NCBI GenBank assembly: GCA_030427405.1 | Contig: JAUHXK010000011.1 | Span: forward strand, 1 to 64,000 | Length of the DNA: 64,000 nt | DNA from: Alphaproteobacteria bacterium | GTDB lineage: Bacteria > Pseudomonadota > Alphaproteobacteria > Rhodobacterales > Rhodobacteraceae | Direction: 5' to 3' | Part shown: positions 55,440 to 64,000 of the stretch, piece after piece | Layout: each line of letters starts with the position of its first letter | Numbering within the stretch: the stretch's first letter is position 1 | The notes under the pieces: generated by a model | The model's database searches: none | What the model saw: only the letters and a program-made list of their open reading frames with translations | What the model was told of the DNA's origin: nothing | Position numbers and translations under genes: made by a program

Positions 55440-56836
55440 TGTGCCACTTTCAGTTCAGGCGAGGGGTTCTGGGGAAGAACCTTGCCGGGGTTGAGTATGT
55501 TGTTCGGGTCAAAACTGGCCTTGAGGGTGCGCATATAGCTCAGCGCCGCCCCATGTTCAGCTGCCATGAATTTCTGCTTGCCCAGACCAACGCCATGTTC
55601 GCCGGACACGGTTCCGCCTAGACGCAGGGCGGTTTCTGCCAGGGCCGTGGTAAAGGCCTCGGCGCGGCGCATCTCGTCAGGGTCATCGGGGTTGACGCTG
55701 ACGCCTGCGTGGAAGTTTCCGTCGCCGACATGGCCGACGATTGTCGAGGTCAGGCCAAGCCGCCTGGCCTCGTTTTGGGCCTGAAGGACCGCCTCGGCCA
55801 GGCGCGAGATCGGGACGCAGACATCGGTCGGCCAAATATGCCCGCTTTGTCCAAGCGCGGCCGAGGCATAATGCGCCGAATGACGCATGAGCCAAAGCGC
55901 ATTGCGGTCTTCCTGCCGCTGGGCGGTCTGCCAGCCTTGGGCACCGAACCCGTCGGCGATATCGGCAAATGAGGCCGCCTGTTCCGCCACGCCGTCGGGG
56001 GTTCCGTGGAATTCCAGGAACAAGTGCGGGACCGGAGGCAGGTCTGATTTGGAATAGATGTTGAACCCCCGGACCATCGTCTCGTCCAGCAACTCTATCC
56101 GGGCCATGGGCAGGCCCGATTGTATGGTCAGGATCACGCAATTCACCGCGTCTTCGACGGTGGGAAACCGGCAGGTGGCAGCCGTGATCGCCTCGGGGGT
56201 GCCATGCAGGCGCAAGGTCAGTTCGGTAATGATGCCCAGCGTCCCTTCGGACCCGATCAGCAGATGTGTCAAATCATATCCGGTTGCGGATTTGCGCGCC
56301 TGGCTGCCGGTGCGCATGACCGTGCCGTCGGCCATGACCGCCTCAAGCGCCAGAACATTCTCGCGCATTGTGCCATAGCGGACCGCGGTGGTGCCCGAAG
56401 CACGGGTGGCGGCCATTCCGCCAATGCTGGCATCGGCGCCGGGATCGACCGGGAAAAACAGCCCCGTGGCGCGCAAATCCTCGTTCAGACGCTTGCGCGT
56501 AATGCCCGGCTGCACAACGGCGTTAAGGTCTTCGGAATTGACGGAAAGAACGCGGTTCATGTCGCGCATGTCCAGACTGACACCGCCGCTGACGGCCAGG
56601 TGCTGCCCTTCGAGAGAACTGGCGGCGCCATAGGCTGTGACCGGGCACAGCTCTTCGTTGCAGATGCGCAGGATCGCCGACACATCCTCGGTGCAATCCG
56701 GGTAGGCAACCGCGTCGGGCGGAGTCACCGGAAAATATGTCTCGTTCTGCCCGTGCAGGTCGCGATCGGCCTGCGACAGCGATAGCTTGGGGCCCAGCAG
56801 CTGCGCAAGCCGGGAAATAGCGCGTTCGATACTCAT
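55436..56836 (-). CDS. FAD-linked 2-hydroxyacid oxidase/dehydrogenase (GlcD / D-lactate dehydrogenase type)
   Basis: Protein of 466 aa. The FAD-binding type 4 domain has PVTAYGAASSLEGQHL and GADASIGGMAATRASGT. The C-terminal domain has VGDGNFHAGV and SGEHGVGLGKQKF, typical of cytochrome-linked D-lactate dehydrogenases and GlcD. Membrane-bound oxidation of a D-2-hydroxy acid to a 2-keto acid is likely; the substrate may be an aldonate in this context. Coupled by four-base overlaps on both sides. Confidence 0.92.
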   Translation of the reverse strand: MSIERAISRLAQLLGPKLSLSQADRDLHGQNETYFPVTPPDAVAYPDCTEDVSAILRICNEELCPVTAYGAASSLEGQHLAVSGGVSLDMRDMNRVLSVNSEDLNAVVQPGITRKRLNEDLRATGLFFPVDPGADASIGGMAATRASGTTAVRYGTMRENVLALEAVMADGTVMRTGSQARKSATGYDLTHLLIGSEGTLGIITELTLRLHGTPEAITAATCRFPTVEDAVNCVILTIQSGLPMARIELLDETMVRGFNIYSKSDLPPVPHLFLEFHGTPDGVAEQAASFADIADGFGAQGWQTAQRQEDRNALWLMRHSAHYASAALGQSGHIWPTDVCVPISRLAEAVLQAQNEARRLGLTSTIVGHVGDGNFHAGVSVNPDDPDEMRRAEAFTTALAETALRLGGTVSGEHGVGLGKQKFMAAEHGAALSYMRTLKASFDPNNILNPGKVLPQNPSPELKVAQ

Positions 56837-57753
56837 ACCCGCCCCCAGCGCAGCACCAACGGGTCAAGTGGCCGCAACAGCTCAAGCAGCATGGCCCGCG
56901 TGTCGGGGTGCAGCGGTGGGATCGGATGGCGGCAGAAATCCGACGCGATAACGCCTCCTTCGACCATCGCGGCCTTGGCAGAGCGGAAACCGCATTGGCG
57001 GTTTTCGTGGTTGATCGCGGGCAGGACGCGCGCGTACCCGTTGATTGCGGCCTGACGGCGACCGGCCAGAAAATCCCGGACAACCGGTCCGATCAGGTCC
57101 GGGATCATCGCCGATGTCATCGTGCCGGTTGCGCCCGCATCCAGGTCCGCCAGCAACGTGATCGCTTCTTCGCCGTCAAATGGGCCCTCGATATCCGCGC
57201 CGCCCTGGGCGATAAGCTCGCGCAGCTTTCCAGCGGCCTGGGGGCATTCGATCTTGAACAGCTTGAGCATCTCGATTTCTCGGGCCATGCGTACAAGCAG
57301 GGGCACCGGCAAGTCGACGCCGGACAACGGCGCATCCTGCACCATGATCGGAATGCCAACATCGCCCACGGCCCGGAACTGTTCAAAGGTCTGTTCGGCC
57401 GTACCTTTCAGCAAGGCACCGTGGTAGGGCGGCATCATCATCACGATGTCAGCGCCAAGGTCACGGGCGAACCTGGCCCGGTCCACGACGATGGGCGTGG
57501 CGAAATGGCTGATGGTGACGATCACAGGGACACGGCCCGCAACGTGTTCGATGCACAGGCGCGTCAGCCCGGCGCGTTCCTCGTCCGAGATCAGGAACTG
57601 TTCCGAGAAATTGGCCAGGATGCAGATTCCGTCAACGCCCTGATCGATCATGCAATCCAGAACGCGCTGCATTCCCGGGAAATCAACCGTGCCGTCCGGG
57701 TTGAACGGGGTTGGGGCGACTGGCCAGATGCCGGAATAGGGTGTTTGGGTCAT
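56833..57753 (-). CDS. DHDPS-family 2-keto-3-deoxy-L-arabinonate dehydratase-like
   Basis: Protein of 306 aa. Schiff-base K167 in LFKIEC and active-site Y110 in PPYHG. The stretches CILANFSEQFLISDEER, IMVQDAPLSG and the end LDPLVLRW closely recall L-KDA dehydratase of Azospirillum from memory. It dehydrates 2-keto-3-deoxy-pentonates to 2-oxoglutarate semialdehyde rather than cleaving them. The next step, a semialdehyde dehydrogenase, is not in the window. Third gene of the minus-strand operon. Confidence 0.85.
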   Translation of the reverse strand: MTQTPYSGIWPVAPTPFNPDGTVDFPGMQRVLDCMIDQGVDGICILANFSEQFLISDEERAGLTRLCIEHVAGRVPVIVTISHFATPIVVDRARFARDLGADIVMMMPPYHGALLKGTAEQTFEQFRAVGDVGIPIMVQDAPLSGVDLPVPLLVRMAREIEMLKLFKIECPQAAGKLRELIAQGGADIEGPFDGEEAITLLADLDAGATGTMTSAMIPDLIGPVVRDFLAGRRQAAINGYARVLPAINHENRQCGFRSAKAAMVEGGVIASDFCRHPIPPLHPDTRAMLLELLRPLDPLVLRWGRV

Positions 57754-57827
57754 TTCATGTCCTGGTAGATGGGTTCAACGGGTGCTGCGCGTGCAAACGG
57801 GGGAAGGCTGATCGGGGTCCGCGACAT

Positions 57828-58430
57828 TCATGGCGTGCCCCGCGCGGCAGACCACAGGGCAAGTGCGACGACACCAAGCATGGACAGGGCCATCAGGATG
57901 TTGATCCTGTGCTGCGTCCGGTCGGGCAGGTTCAGCCTGTGCAGGGACACGCCCGCCCAGAGCCACCCCAGATGTATCGGAATCCAGATCGCGTTCATGA
58001 TCGCTGCTTTCGTGATCATTTCGAAGGCAAAATTGTTTGGGGCAAAGCTGAACCCGGTGATCAGTGATGTATTGACGGCATAGGCCTTGGGGTTGATGGC
58101 CTGCAACAGAATGCCGCCCGTGACGCCCGGCGGTGTTTTGGCTTCCATGAAGGCCACCTTTGCCCCGGCAAAGGCGATACGCATGGCAAGGTAAAGCAGA
58201 TAGGCGACGGACCCGGCCATCAGCACGTTGCGCAGCCACGGAACTGACAGGATCACTGCTGCAAGCCCCGTGATCACGGCCAGCATCACAAGGTTCGTTC
58301 CGATGAACAGACCCAGGACATAACGCAGCGACGGACGAAACCCATACGCAGCGCCGAACCCCGCGGTTGTCATCACGCCGGGGCCGGGGGTGATGATCAG
58401 AAAGCAAACGGCAGCGGCGTAGGTGAGCAT
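57828..58430 (-). CDS. LysE/RhtB-family transporter
   Basis: Protein of 200 aa with six hydrophobic segments. It begins MLTYAAAVCFLIITPGPGVMTTAGFGAAYG; the PGP motif and following Gly-rich helix are the LysE signature. Members export amino acids or small metabolites. Its start lies 34 bases inside the end of the idnD-like gene. An exporter inside a sugar-acid operon is unusual; it may relieve build-up of an intermediate. It is not an importer for the pathway. Confidence 0.88.
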   Translation of the reverse strand: MLTYAAAVCFLIITPGPGVMTTAGFGAAYGFRPSLRYVLGLFIGTNLVMLAVITGLAAVILSVPWLRNVLMAGSVAYLLYLAMRIAFAGAKVAFMEAKTPPGVTGGILLQAINPKAYAVNTSLITGFSFAPNNFAFEMITKAAIMNAIWIPIHLGWLWAGVSLHRLNLPDRTQHRINILMALSMLGVVALALWSAARGTP

Positions 58431-59461
58431 TGTCCAAACTCCAATTGCACCTTCATGGCGCGGCTGCGGTCCGATGCGACCTCAAAGGCGCGTGCAAAGT
58501 GGGCCAGCGGAAAGCTGTGGGTGACAAGCTGGTCGACAACGATCAGCCCTTTTCGCATCAGGGACACCGCAACCGCAAATTCCTCGTGAAAACGGAACGA
58601 ACCTGCCAGCGAGATTTCCTTTGCCGTGATCTGCATCATCGGCACGGACATGTCGCCGGACAGACCCAGCTGGACGATTCGGGCCTTGGGGCGCAGGGCG
58701 GGGATCGCGGCGCGCAGGGCGGCCTCGGCCCCGGAACATTCGAACAGGACGTCCAGGCACCCTTTGTCATCGGTATAGGGCGCCAATGCATCGGGGTTGG
58801 ACGCGGTATCCAATGTGACATCTGCCCCGGCGATATGGGCGAATTTCAAAACGTTTGGCGCAATGTCGGTGGCCACGATTTCGCCCGCCCCGGCCCGGCG
58901 CGCGGCCAGGATCGTCAGGATGCCAATCGGGCCGCATCCCGTGACCAACACGCGGCGTCCCAGCAATTGGCCGGCCTGCCGTACGGCATGCAGGGCAACC
59001 GCAAGCGGTTCGGCCATCGCGGCCTGTGCCGGGTCAAGCCACTGCGCCGAAACACATTGGTTGGCACTGACCACCAGCTCCTCGCGAAAGGCCCCCTGGA
59101 TATGCGGAAACGGCATGGCCGATCCATAAAATCGCATGTCCAAGCAGTGATTGGGCAGGCCGCGCAGACATTCGGCGCAGGCACCGCAGGGCCGAGACGG
59201 GGAAATCGCAACCAGCTCGCCAGGGTTGAGCCCGGTGACACCCGGCCCTATGGCGGAAACATGGCCCGCGACCTCGTGGCCCAGTATCATGGGCTCGCGC
59301 AAGCGGACTGACCCGAACCCGCCATGCAGGCAATAATGCAGGTCCGATCCGCAGATGCCGCCGCGCGCCAGCGTTACGGACACCTCGCCGGGGCCGGGCG
59401 ATCGGGGATCGTGCTCGCCAATGCGCAAGTCCCGCGCCGCATGTGCAAATAGCGCCTTCAA
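58397..59461 (-). CDS. idnD: Zinc alcohol dehydrogenase, L-idonate 5-dehydrogenase-like
   Basis: Protein of 354 aa from a TTG start at 59461 (MKALFAHAARDLRIGEHDP). TTG is preferred over the ATG at 59500 because GGGAGGAA lies six bases before it and homologues begin MKAL. The ATG would also sit only nine bases from the operator. Catalytic zinc residues C37, H62 and E63 (GGICGSD, GHEV); structural zinc C92, C95, C98 and C106. NAD motif VTGCGPIGI. L-idonate to 5-ketogluconate is the likely reaction; sorbitol- or galactitol-type substrates cannot be excluded. First gene of the minus-strand operon. Confidence 0.87.
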   Translation of the reverse strand: MKALFAHAARDLRIGEHDPRSPGPGEVSVTLARGGICGSDLHYCLHGGFGSVRLREPMILGHEVAGHVSAIGPGVTGLNPGELVAISPSRPCGACAECLRGLPNHCLDMRFYGSAMPFPHIQGAFREELVVSANQCVSAQWLDPAQAAMAEPLAVALHAVRQAGQLLGRRVLVTGCGPIGILTILAARRAGAGEIVATDIAPNVLKFAHIAGADVTLDTASNPDALAPYTDDKGCLDVLFECSGAEAALRAAIPALRPKARIVQLGLSGDMSVPMMQITAKEISLAGSFRFHEEFAVAVSLMRKGLIVVDQLVTHSFPLAHFARAFEVASDRSRAMKVQLEFGQCSPTPLPFAF

Positions 59462-59508
59462 GCTGGTTCCTCCCACCGGCGTCCGGGGTTTCCCTTGCAT
59501 CCACCCCG

Positions 59509-59524
59509 AAATGGTATACCATTT
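59509..59524. promoter_or_regulatory. Operator-like palindrome 2 (GGTATACC core)
   Basis: AAATGGTATACCATTT is a perfect 16-base palindrome in the 124-base divergent region between idnD and the gluconate 5-dehydrogenase gene. It is placed to control both operons at once. Confidence 0.8.
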
Positions 59525-59585
59525 TTATCAAGTCGCGTTTGGTCGGGAATGTCAACTCCCGCGGACCTTGCAAGTGGGAGGAGAG

Positions 59586-60347
59586 ATGGAGCTCTTTGAT
59601 CTGAGTGGCCGCCGGGCATTGGTGACCGGTTCGTCGATGGGAATTGGGTTTGCCCTGGCGCGTGGGTTGGCGCGGGCGCGGGCCAGCATTGTATTGAATG
59701 CGCGCAACGCCGAGCGGCTGGACGCCGCAGCCGAGCAGCTGCGCGCCGAGGGGGCGCAGGTTGAAACACTGGCCTTTGACGTGACCGACCCCGAAGCGGC
59801 GCGTGCGGCAATCGACAATCTGGAAGGCCGGGGCGCGGCCGTTGATATCCTTGTCAACAACGCCGGAATGCAGCACCGTGAGCCACTGGAAGAATACCCC
59901 CCCGAGATCTTTGATCGCCTGATGCGGACCAATGTCAATTCGGCGTTTTATGTTGGCCAGGCCGCCGCGAAGCACATGATCGGGCGGGGCAAGGGAAAGA
60001 TCATCAATATTGCAAGCGTCCAAAGCGCGCTGGCACGGCCCGGCATCGCCCCCTATACCGCGTCGAAGGGCGCGATTGCCAATCTGACCAAGGGCATGGC
60101 AACGGATTGGGCTGGCAAGGGGCTGAATTGCAACGCGATCGCGCCGGGGTATTTTGATACACCCCTCAACGCCGCATTGGTCAGTGACCCCGAGTTTTCG
60201 GCCTGGCTGGAAAAGCGGACACCCCAAGGACGTTGGGGCCAGATTGATGAACTGGTCGGCGCATGCGTTTTCCTGGCGTCCGATGCCGCCAGTTTTGTCA
60301 ACGGCCATACATTGTTCGTGGATGGCGGTATCACTGCAAGTCTTTGA
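59586..60347 (+). CDS. idnO: Gluconate 5-dehydrogenase (SDR)
   Basis: Protein of 253 aa from the ATG at 59586 with GGGAGGAGAG upstream. It begins MELFDLSGRRALVTGSSMGIG (NAD motif), then NNAG at 91-94 and catalytic S144, Y157 and K161 (PYTASKGA). The opening MELFDLSG and IDELVGACVFLASDAASFVNG fit IdnO/Ga5DH, which reduces 5-ketogluconate to gluconate. Together with IdnD it would convert L-idonate to D-gluconate. First gene of the plus-strand operon. Confidence 0.9.
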   Translation: MELFDLSGRRALVTGSSMGIGFALARGLARARASIVLNARNAERLDAAAEQLRAEGAQVETLAFDVTDPEAARAAIDNLEGRGAAVDILVNNAGMQHREPLEEYPPEIFDRLMRTNVNSAFYVGQAAAKHMIGRGKGKIINIASVQSALARPGIAPYTASKGAIANLTKGMATDWAGKGLNCNAIAPGYFDTPLNAALVSDPEFSAWLEKRTPQGRWGQIDELVGACVFLASDAASFVNGHTLFVDGGITASL

Positions 60348-60362
60348 AGCGGAGAGAAAATC

Positions 60363-61277
60363 ATGAACAATAAGCCCGTTGTCGGATTTATCGGCGTTGG
60401 CCTGATGGGGCATGGCATGGCCAAGAATATCCTCTTGGGCGGTTATGAACTGTGGGTGAAAGGCAATGTTAACCGCGCCCCGATCGATAGCCTGTTGGCG
60501 AAGGGCGCAAACGAAGCTGCATCCCCTCGGGAAATGGCAGAAAAATGCGATGTCATTCACATCTGCCTGTCAAACAGCCCCCAGGTCGAAGCCGTGTTCA
60601 ACGGTGCGGACGGCATCCTTGCCGGTGCCCGCAACGGGTTGATCGTGGTAGACACAACCACCGCCGACCCGACCTCGACCCTTGCTCTGGCCCGGGCTCT
60701 TGCAGAACGGGGTGGCGCGATGGTCGACGCGCCGCTTGGGCGCACGCCGAAAGAAGCGGAAGAGGGCGCGCTGGACGCCATGGTCGGTGCTGAGCCAGAG
60801 GTTCTGGAAAAGGTGCGCCCGGTGTTGGATTGCTGGGCCGGGACGGTCACGCATATGGGGCCGGTCGGAAACGGCCATAAAATGAAGCTGCTGATGAACT
60901 TCATCTCGATGAGCTATGGCGCCCTGTATTCCGAGGCCACCGTTCTGGCCGCCAAGATCGGGATTTCTCCGGCCCAATTGCGCGAGGTAATCGCGCCCAG
61001 CCGCATGGGGTGTGGGTTCTTTGACACGTTCATGAACTATGTCGTCGACCGAAACCGCGATGCGCATAAATTTGCAATCGCGAACGCGGCGAAAGACCTC
61101 AGATACGTGAACGCCATGGCGACGGATGCCGGTGTCATGAATGTCATGGCCTCGGCTGCGCGGCACTACTATGCCCATGCCGAGGCTATCGGCGCGGGGC
61201 AGGATTACGTTCCGATGCTGTCGGATCACGTCGGGCGGCTGAACGGGCTGGACATGGACAAAGAAACCAGTTCCTGA
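60363..61277 (+). CDS. NAD-binding beta-hydroxyacid dehydrogenase (GarR / 3-hydroxyisobutyrate type)
   Basis: Protein of 304 aa. N-terminal GFIGVGLMGHGMAKNI (GxGxxG), then DAPLGRTPKEAEEGAL where the substrate loop lies, and catalytic Lys in GNGHKMKLLMN. Members reduce tartronate semialdehyde or oxidise 3-hydroxy acids, including L-threonate. The substrate here is open. It follows idnO by 15 bases with an AGCGGAGAG site. A 214-base gap with operator 3 separates it from the dehydratase. Confidence 0.88.
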   Translation: MNNKPVVGFIGVGLMGHGMAKNILLGGYELWVKGNVNRAPIDSLLAKGANEAASPREMAEKCDVIHICLSNSPQVEAVFNGADGILAGARNGLIVVDTTTADPTSTLALARALAERGGAMVDAPLGRTPKEAEEGALDAMVGAEPEVLEKVRPVLDCWAGTVTHMGPVGNGHKMKLLMNFISMSYGALYSEATVLAAKIGISPAQLREVIAPSRMGCGFFDTFMNYVVDRNRDAHKFAIANAAKDLRYVNAMATDAGVMNVMASAARHYYAHAEAIGAGQDYVPMLSDHVGRLNGLDMDKETSS

Positions 61278-61407
61278 CCGTGCAAACAGTCCTGTGATTT
61301 CCGAGGCCGATTTAGGGTGACGAAACTTTGCGGGCCTGCAACCCGGGTCGGCACCTGATCTGTCGCTCGACCGAAACGAGTGTCGGGCCGCATGCGGATT
61401 GCACTTG

Positions 61408-61425
61408 CATTTGGTATACCAAATG
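61408..61425. promoter_or_regulatory. Operator-like palindrome 3 (GGTATACC core)
   Basis: CATTTGGTATACCAAATG is a perfect 18-base palindrome 67 bases upstream of the dehydratase start. It shares the TGGTATACCA core with sites 1 and 2 and marks a separate promoter for the dehydratase. Confidence 0.8.
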
Positions 61426-61491
61426 GGAATGGTGTCGCCATAGCCAAGAAACCGGGCTGAGTCCCGGCTGCCAATTGAGGGGGAGGAAAAA

Positions 61492-63273
61492 ATGTCCGAC
61501 ACGCGCGCGCACAAGAGGTTCCGTTCGCAGGAATGGTTCGACAATCCCAACAATCCGGGAATGACGGCCCTTTATGTCGAGCGTTACCAGAACCAGGAAT
61601 TCACGCGTGATGAATTGCAGGGGGGTAAGCCGATCATCGGGATCGCGCAGACGGGCAGCGACCTGGCGCCTTGCAACAAGATACATGTTTTCCTGATGGA
61701 CCGGATCAAGGCGGGAATTCGTGAGGCAGGCGGAATACCGATGGAGTTTCCGGTGCACCCGATCCAGGAGACCGGCAAACGGCCAACAGCCGCGCTGGAC
61801 CGGAACCTGGCCTATCTCGGACTGGTCGAAGTTCTTCATGGCTATCCGATTGACGGGGTGGTTCTGACGACCGGTTGCGACAAGACCACACCGGCAATGC
61901 TGATGGGCGCTGCCACCGTGGATCTGCCCGCGATTGCCCTGAATGGCGGCCCGATGCTTGACGGATGGTGGAAAGGCCAGCGGGCCGGGTCGGGCATGAT
62001 CGTCTGGGAAAGCCGTCGTCTTTTGGCCGCGGGCGAGATCGACTATGACGAATTCATGAGCCGGGTGTGTTCCTCGGCGCCGTCGCTGGGTCACTGCAAC
62101 ACGATGGGCACCGCAAGCACGATGAATGCCATGGCCGAAGCGCTTGGGATGAGCCTGACGGGCAACTCTGCCATTCCCGCCCCGTTTCGCGAACGCATGG
62201 CGATGGCCTATGAGACCGGAAAGCGGATCGTGCAGATGGTGTATGACGATCTCAAACCGTCTGACATCATGACGCGCGAGGCGTTCGAGAACGCAATTGT
62301 CGTGAACGCCGCAATCGGCGGGTCCACCAACGCTCCGCCGCATCTGCAGGCTGTTGCGCGTCATATCGGCGTCGAACTGAACGTTCGCGATTGGGAAGAG
62401 ATCGGTTTTGACGTTCCGCTGATGGTCAACATGCAACCCGCTGGCGAATACCTGGGCGAAAGCTTCTTTCGCGCGGGGGGCGTGCCAGCCGTGATGGGTG
62501 AACTCAGAAAGGCGGGCCGTCTGCACGATGGGGCGATGACCGCAACCGGCGACACAATGGGCGCGAACCTGGAGGGCTGGGAAAGCCAGGACCTGAATGT
62601 CATAACGACCTACGATACGCCGCTGCGGGCCAATGCCGGGTTCAAAGTGCTGTCCGGCAACCTGTTTGACAGCGCGCTGATGAAAACCAGCGTGATTTCT
62701 GACGATTTCAGGGCCCGCTTCCTGTCAGAACCCGGCAACGAAGGTGTTTTCGAGGCCAAGGCCGTCGTGTTCGAAGGCCCCGAAGATTACCATGACCGGA
62801 TCAACGACGCCGATCTGAATATCGACGAACGCACCATCCTTTTCATTCGCGGCGTGGGCTGTGTCGGGTATCCCGGCTCTGCCGAAGTGGTGAACATGCA
62901 GCCGCCAGACGCGATTATCCGTCAGGGTATCAATCATTTGCCGACGGTCGGGGACGGGCGGCAATCGGGCACCTCCGAAAGCCCCTCCATTCTGAATGCG
63001 AGCCCCGAATCCGTGGTGGGCGGCGGACTGGCGCATCTGCGAAATGGCGATATGGTTCGGCTGGACCTCAACAATTCGACCATGAACGCAATGGTCGAGG
63101 CCGACGAATGGCAGGCCCGCATCGACGCGTGGACCCCGCCCGAGATTGTCAGCCAAACCCCCTGGCAGGAAATCTACCGCCAGCATGTCGGGCAACTGGC
63201 CGATGGCGGATGCCTGGAATTGGCGACGGCCTATCAGAAAACGCGTAACGCATTGCCACGTGACAACCACTGA
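61492..63273 (+). CDS. IlvD/Edd-family sugar-acid dehydratase, xylonate dehydratase type
   Basis: Protein of 593 aa. Iron-sulfur ligands C61 (SDLAPCNK), C129 (TTGCDKTTP) and C202 ([11 protein letters not shown]). The opening [22 protein letters not shown] and [16 protein letters not shown] recall, from memory, Caulobacter D-xylonate dehydratase XylD more than dihydroxyacid dehydratase IlvD. Members act on D-xylonate, L-arabonate or D-gluconate, giving 2-keto-3-deoxy acids. With KdgK and the KDA dehydratase nearby, both gluconate and pentonates are plausible. GGGGGAGGAAAA precedes the start. Confidence 0.9.
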   Translation: MSDTRAHKRFRSQEWFDNPNNPGMTALYVERYQNQEFTRDELQGGKPIIGIAQTGSDLAPCNKIHVFLMDRIKAGIREAGGIPMEFPVHPIQETGKRPTAALDRNLAYLGLVEVLHGYPIDGVVLTTGCDKTTPAMLMGAATVDLPAIALNGGPMLDGWWKGQRAGSGMIVWESRRLLAAGEIDYDEFMSRVCSSAPSLGHCNTMGTASTMNAMAEALGMSLTGNSAIPAPFRERMAMAYETGKRIVQMVYDDLKPSDIMTREAFENAIVVNAAIGGSTNAPPHLQAVARHIGVELNVRDWEEIGFDVPLMVNMQPAGEYLGESFFRAGGVPAVMGELRKAGRLHDGAMTATGDTMGANLEGWESQDLNVITTYDTPLRANAGFKVLSGNLFDSALMKTSVISDDFRARFLSEPGNEGVFEAKAVVFEGPEDYHDRINDADLNIDERTILFIRGVGCVGYPGSAEVVNMQPPDAIIRQGINHLPTVGDGRQSGTSESPSILNASPESVVGGGLAHLRNGDMVRLDLNNSTMNAMVEADEWQARIDAWTPPEIVSQTPWQEIYRQHVGQLADGGCLELATAYQKTRNALPRDNH

Positions 63274-63321
63274 TTTTTTGCGCGGTGGGTTTTGCCCGTT
63301 TGGCGCGCAGGGAGGAAAGCG

Positions 63322-64000
63322 ATGACCAAGAGCATAATAATCACCGGCGCCGGGCGCGGAGTTGGCAAGGCAACGGCCCTGGCGTTCCTGTCGGCGGGGT
63401 GGCGTGTCGGGTTGATCGGGCGCAACGCCGCGGCGCTGGAAGAGGTCGCCAATGGCAGGCCCGAGGCGCTGTCTTTGCCGTGCGACGTCACCGATAGCGC
63501 CGCAGTCGAGGCTGTGTTTGATCGCGCCATGGATGCTTGGGGACGGCTGGACGCGCTGTTCAACAATGCAGGCGTCACGCTGAAGGGCGCCCCAATCGAC
63601 GAACTCGACGTCGCGGCATGGCGCGAACTGATTGACATCAACGTGACAGGGTCGTTCATTTGTGCCCGCGCGGCCTTTGCCCGGATGCGGGGCCAGGACC
63701 CACAGGGCGGGCGGATCATCAACAACGGGTCGGTCTCGGCCTATGTGCCGCGCTGGGGTTCGGCGGCCTATACGACCTCGAAACACGCGATTACCGGGCT
63801 GACACGGACGATCAGCCTGGATGGCCGTCCGTTCAACATCGCCTGTGGCCAGATCGACATTGGCAACGCGCTGACCGATATGGCGCAATCGATGACGACG
63901 GGCATGCCGCAGGCAGATGGTTCAATCAAGGTCGAGCCGGTCATGGACGTGCAGCATGTGGCGGATTCAGTGCTGCATATGGCCACTTTGCCGCTTGAGG
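63322..64000 (+). CDS. SDR-family oxidoreductase, 3' end cut by window
   Basis: Open frame from the ATG at 63322 (after GGGAGGAAAG) to the window end, 226 codons seen, no stop reached. It begins MTKSIIITGAGRGVGKATAL (NAD motif TGAGRGVG). NNAG appears in DALFNNAGVTLKG, and the catalytic Ser-Tyr-Lys in GSVSAYVPRWG and AAYTTSKHAITG. The substrate is unknown; as it follows the dehydratase by 48 bases, a 2-keto-3-deoxy acid or aldonolactone-related step is possible. Confidence 0.88.
   Translation, partial: MTKSIIITGAGRGVGKATALAFLSAGWRVGLIGRNAAALEEVANGRPEALSLPCDVTDSAAVEAVFDRAMDAWGRLDALFNNAGVTLKGAPIDELDVAAWRELIDINVTGSFICARAAFARMRGQDPQGGRIINNGSVSAYVPRWGSAAYTTSKHAITGLTRTISLDGRPFNIACGQIDIGNALTDMAQSMTTGMPQADGSIKVEPVMDVQHVADSVLHMATLPLE

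Overview
The window comes from the chromosome of an alphaproteobacterium of the marine Roseobacter group (Rhodobacteraceae in the broad sense). This is inferred from the order of the ribosomal genes, the AapJQMP amino-acid transporter, an ATP12 chaperone gene, the short zinc-free adenylate kinase and the high-GC codon use. No species call is possible from sequence reading alone.

1-22.1 kb: the str-S10-spc-alpha ribosomal protein supercluster, from the 3' end of tuf through rpsJ to rplQ. It includes secY, adk and rpoA. The order is classical, but five cassettes split it: a secreted protein (0.3-0.9 kb), a HEPN-domain pair plus a 35-codon small gene (3.2-4.9 kb), a membrane receiver protein with an oxygenase and a secreted protein (7.7-9.9 kb), an MFS transporter, acetyltransferase and DUF1127 gene (14.2-16.8 kb), and a short non-coding gap at the S10/spc border. 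Several cassettes are visibly richer in A+T than the ribosomal genes. Three of the ribosomal blocks that restart after a cassette (rpsJ, rplB, rpmC) have a promoter-like sequence with a C-rich spacer and leader hairpins. Next to rplW lies an imperfect 106-base copy of the end of rplW with its terminator.

22.1-32.9 kb, plus strand: a YitT-type membrane protein, a DegP/DegQ protease, rarA, a run of overlapping genes (rluC, a HAD phosphatase, the ATP12 assembly factor) and the complete amino-acid ABC transporter aapJQMP.

32.9-43.8 kb, minus strand: rpmH, rnpA, yidD, ttcA, an EAL phosphodiesterase, yidC, a MOSC protein, engB, a DUF2946 protein, a PepSY membrane protein, argB, a ferredoxin-like protein and a SixA phosphatase. 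Many neighbours overlap by four bases.

43.9-51.2 kb, plus strand: a TVP38/TMEM64 membrane protein with a flavin disulfide oxidoreductase, an orphan sensor kinase, tRNA-Arg(ACG), a periplasmic haem-containing fatty-acid cis/trans isomerase and a hemolysin III family protein.

51.2-64 kb: a sugar-acid catabolic region. An aminotransferase and a 2-hydroxyacid dehydrogenase diverge. A six-gene minus-strand operon (idnD-like, LysE, a 2-keto-3-deoxy-pentonate dehydratase, a FAD oxidase, kdgK, denD-like) diverges from a plus-strand operon (gluconate 5-dehydrogenase, a GarR-like reductase, a XylD-type dehydratase, and an SDR cut by the window end). Three near-identical palindromes built on TGGTATACCA sit at its promoters and look like operators for one GntR-family regulator that is not in the window. 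Together the enzymes suggest conversion of L-idonate or 5-ketogluconate to gluconate, then to KDG and KDPG, with a second branch for pentonates. This is the most coherent possibly undescribed unit in the window.
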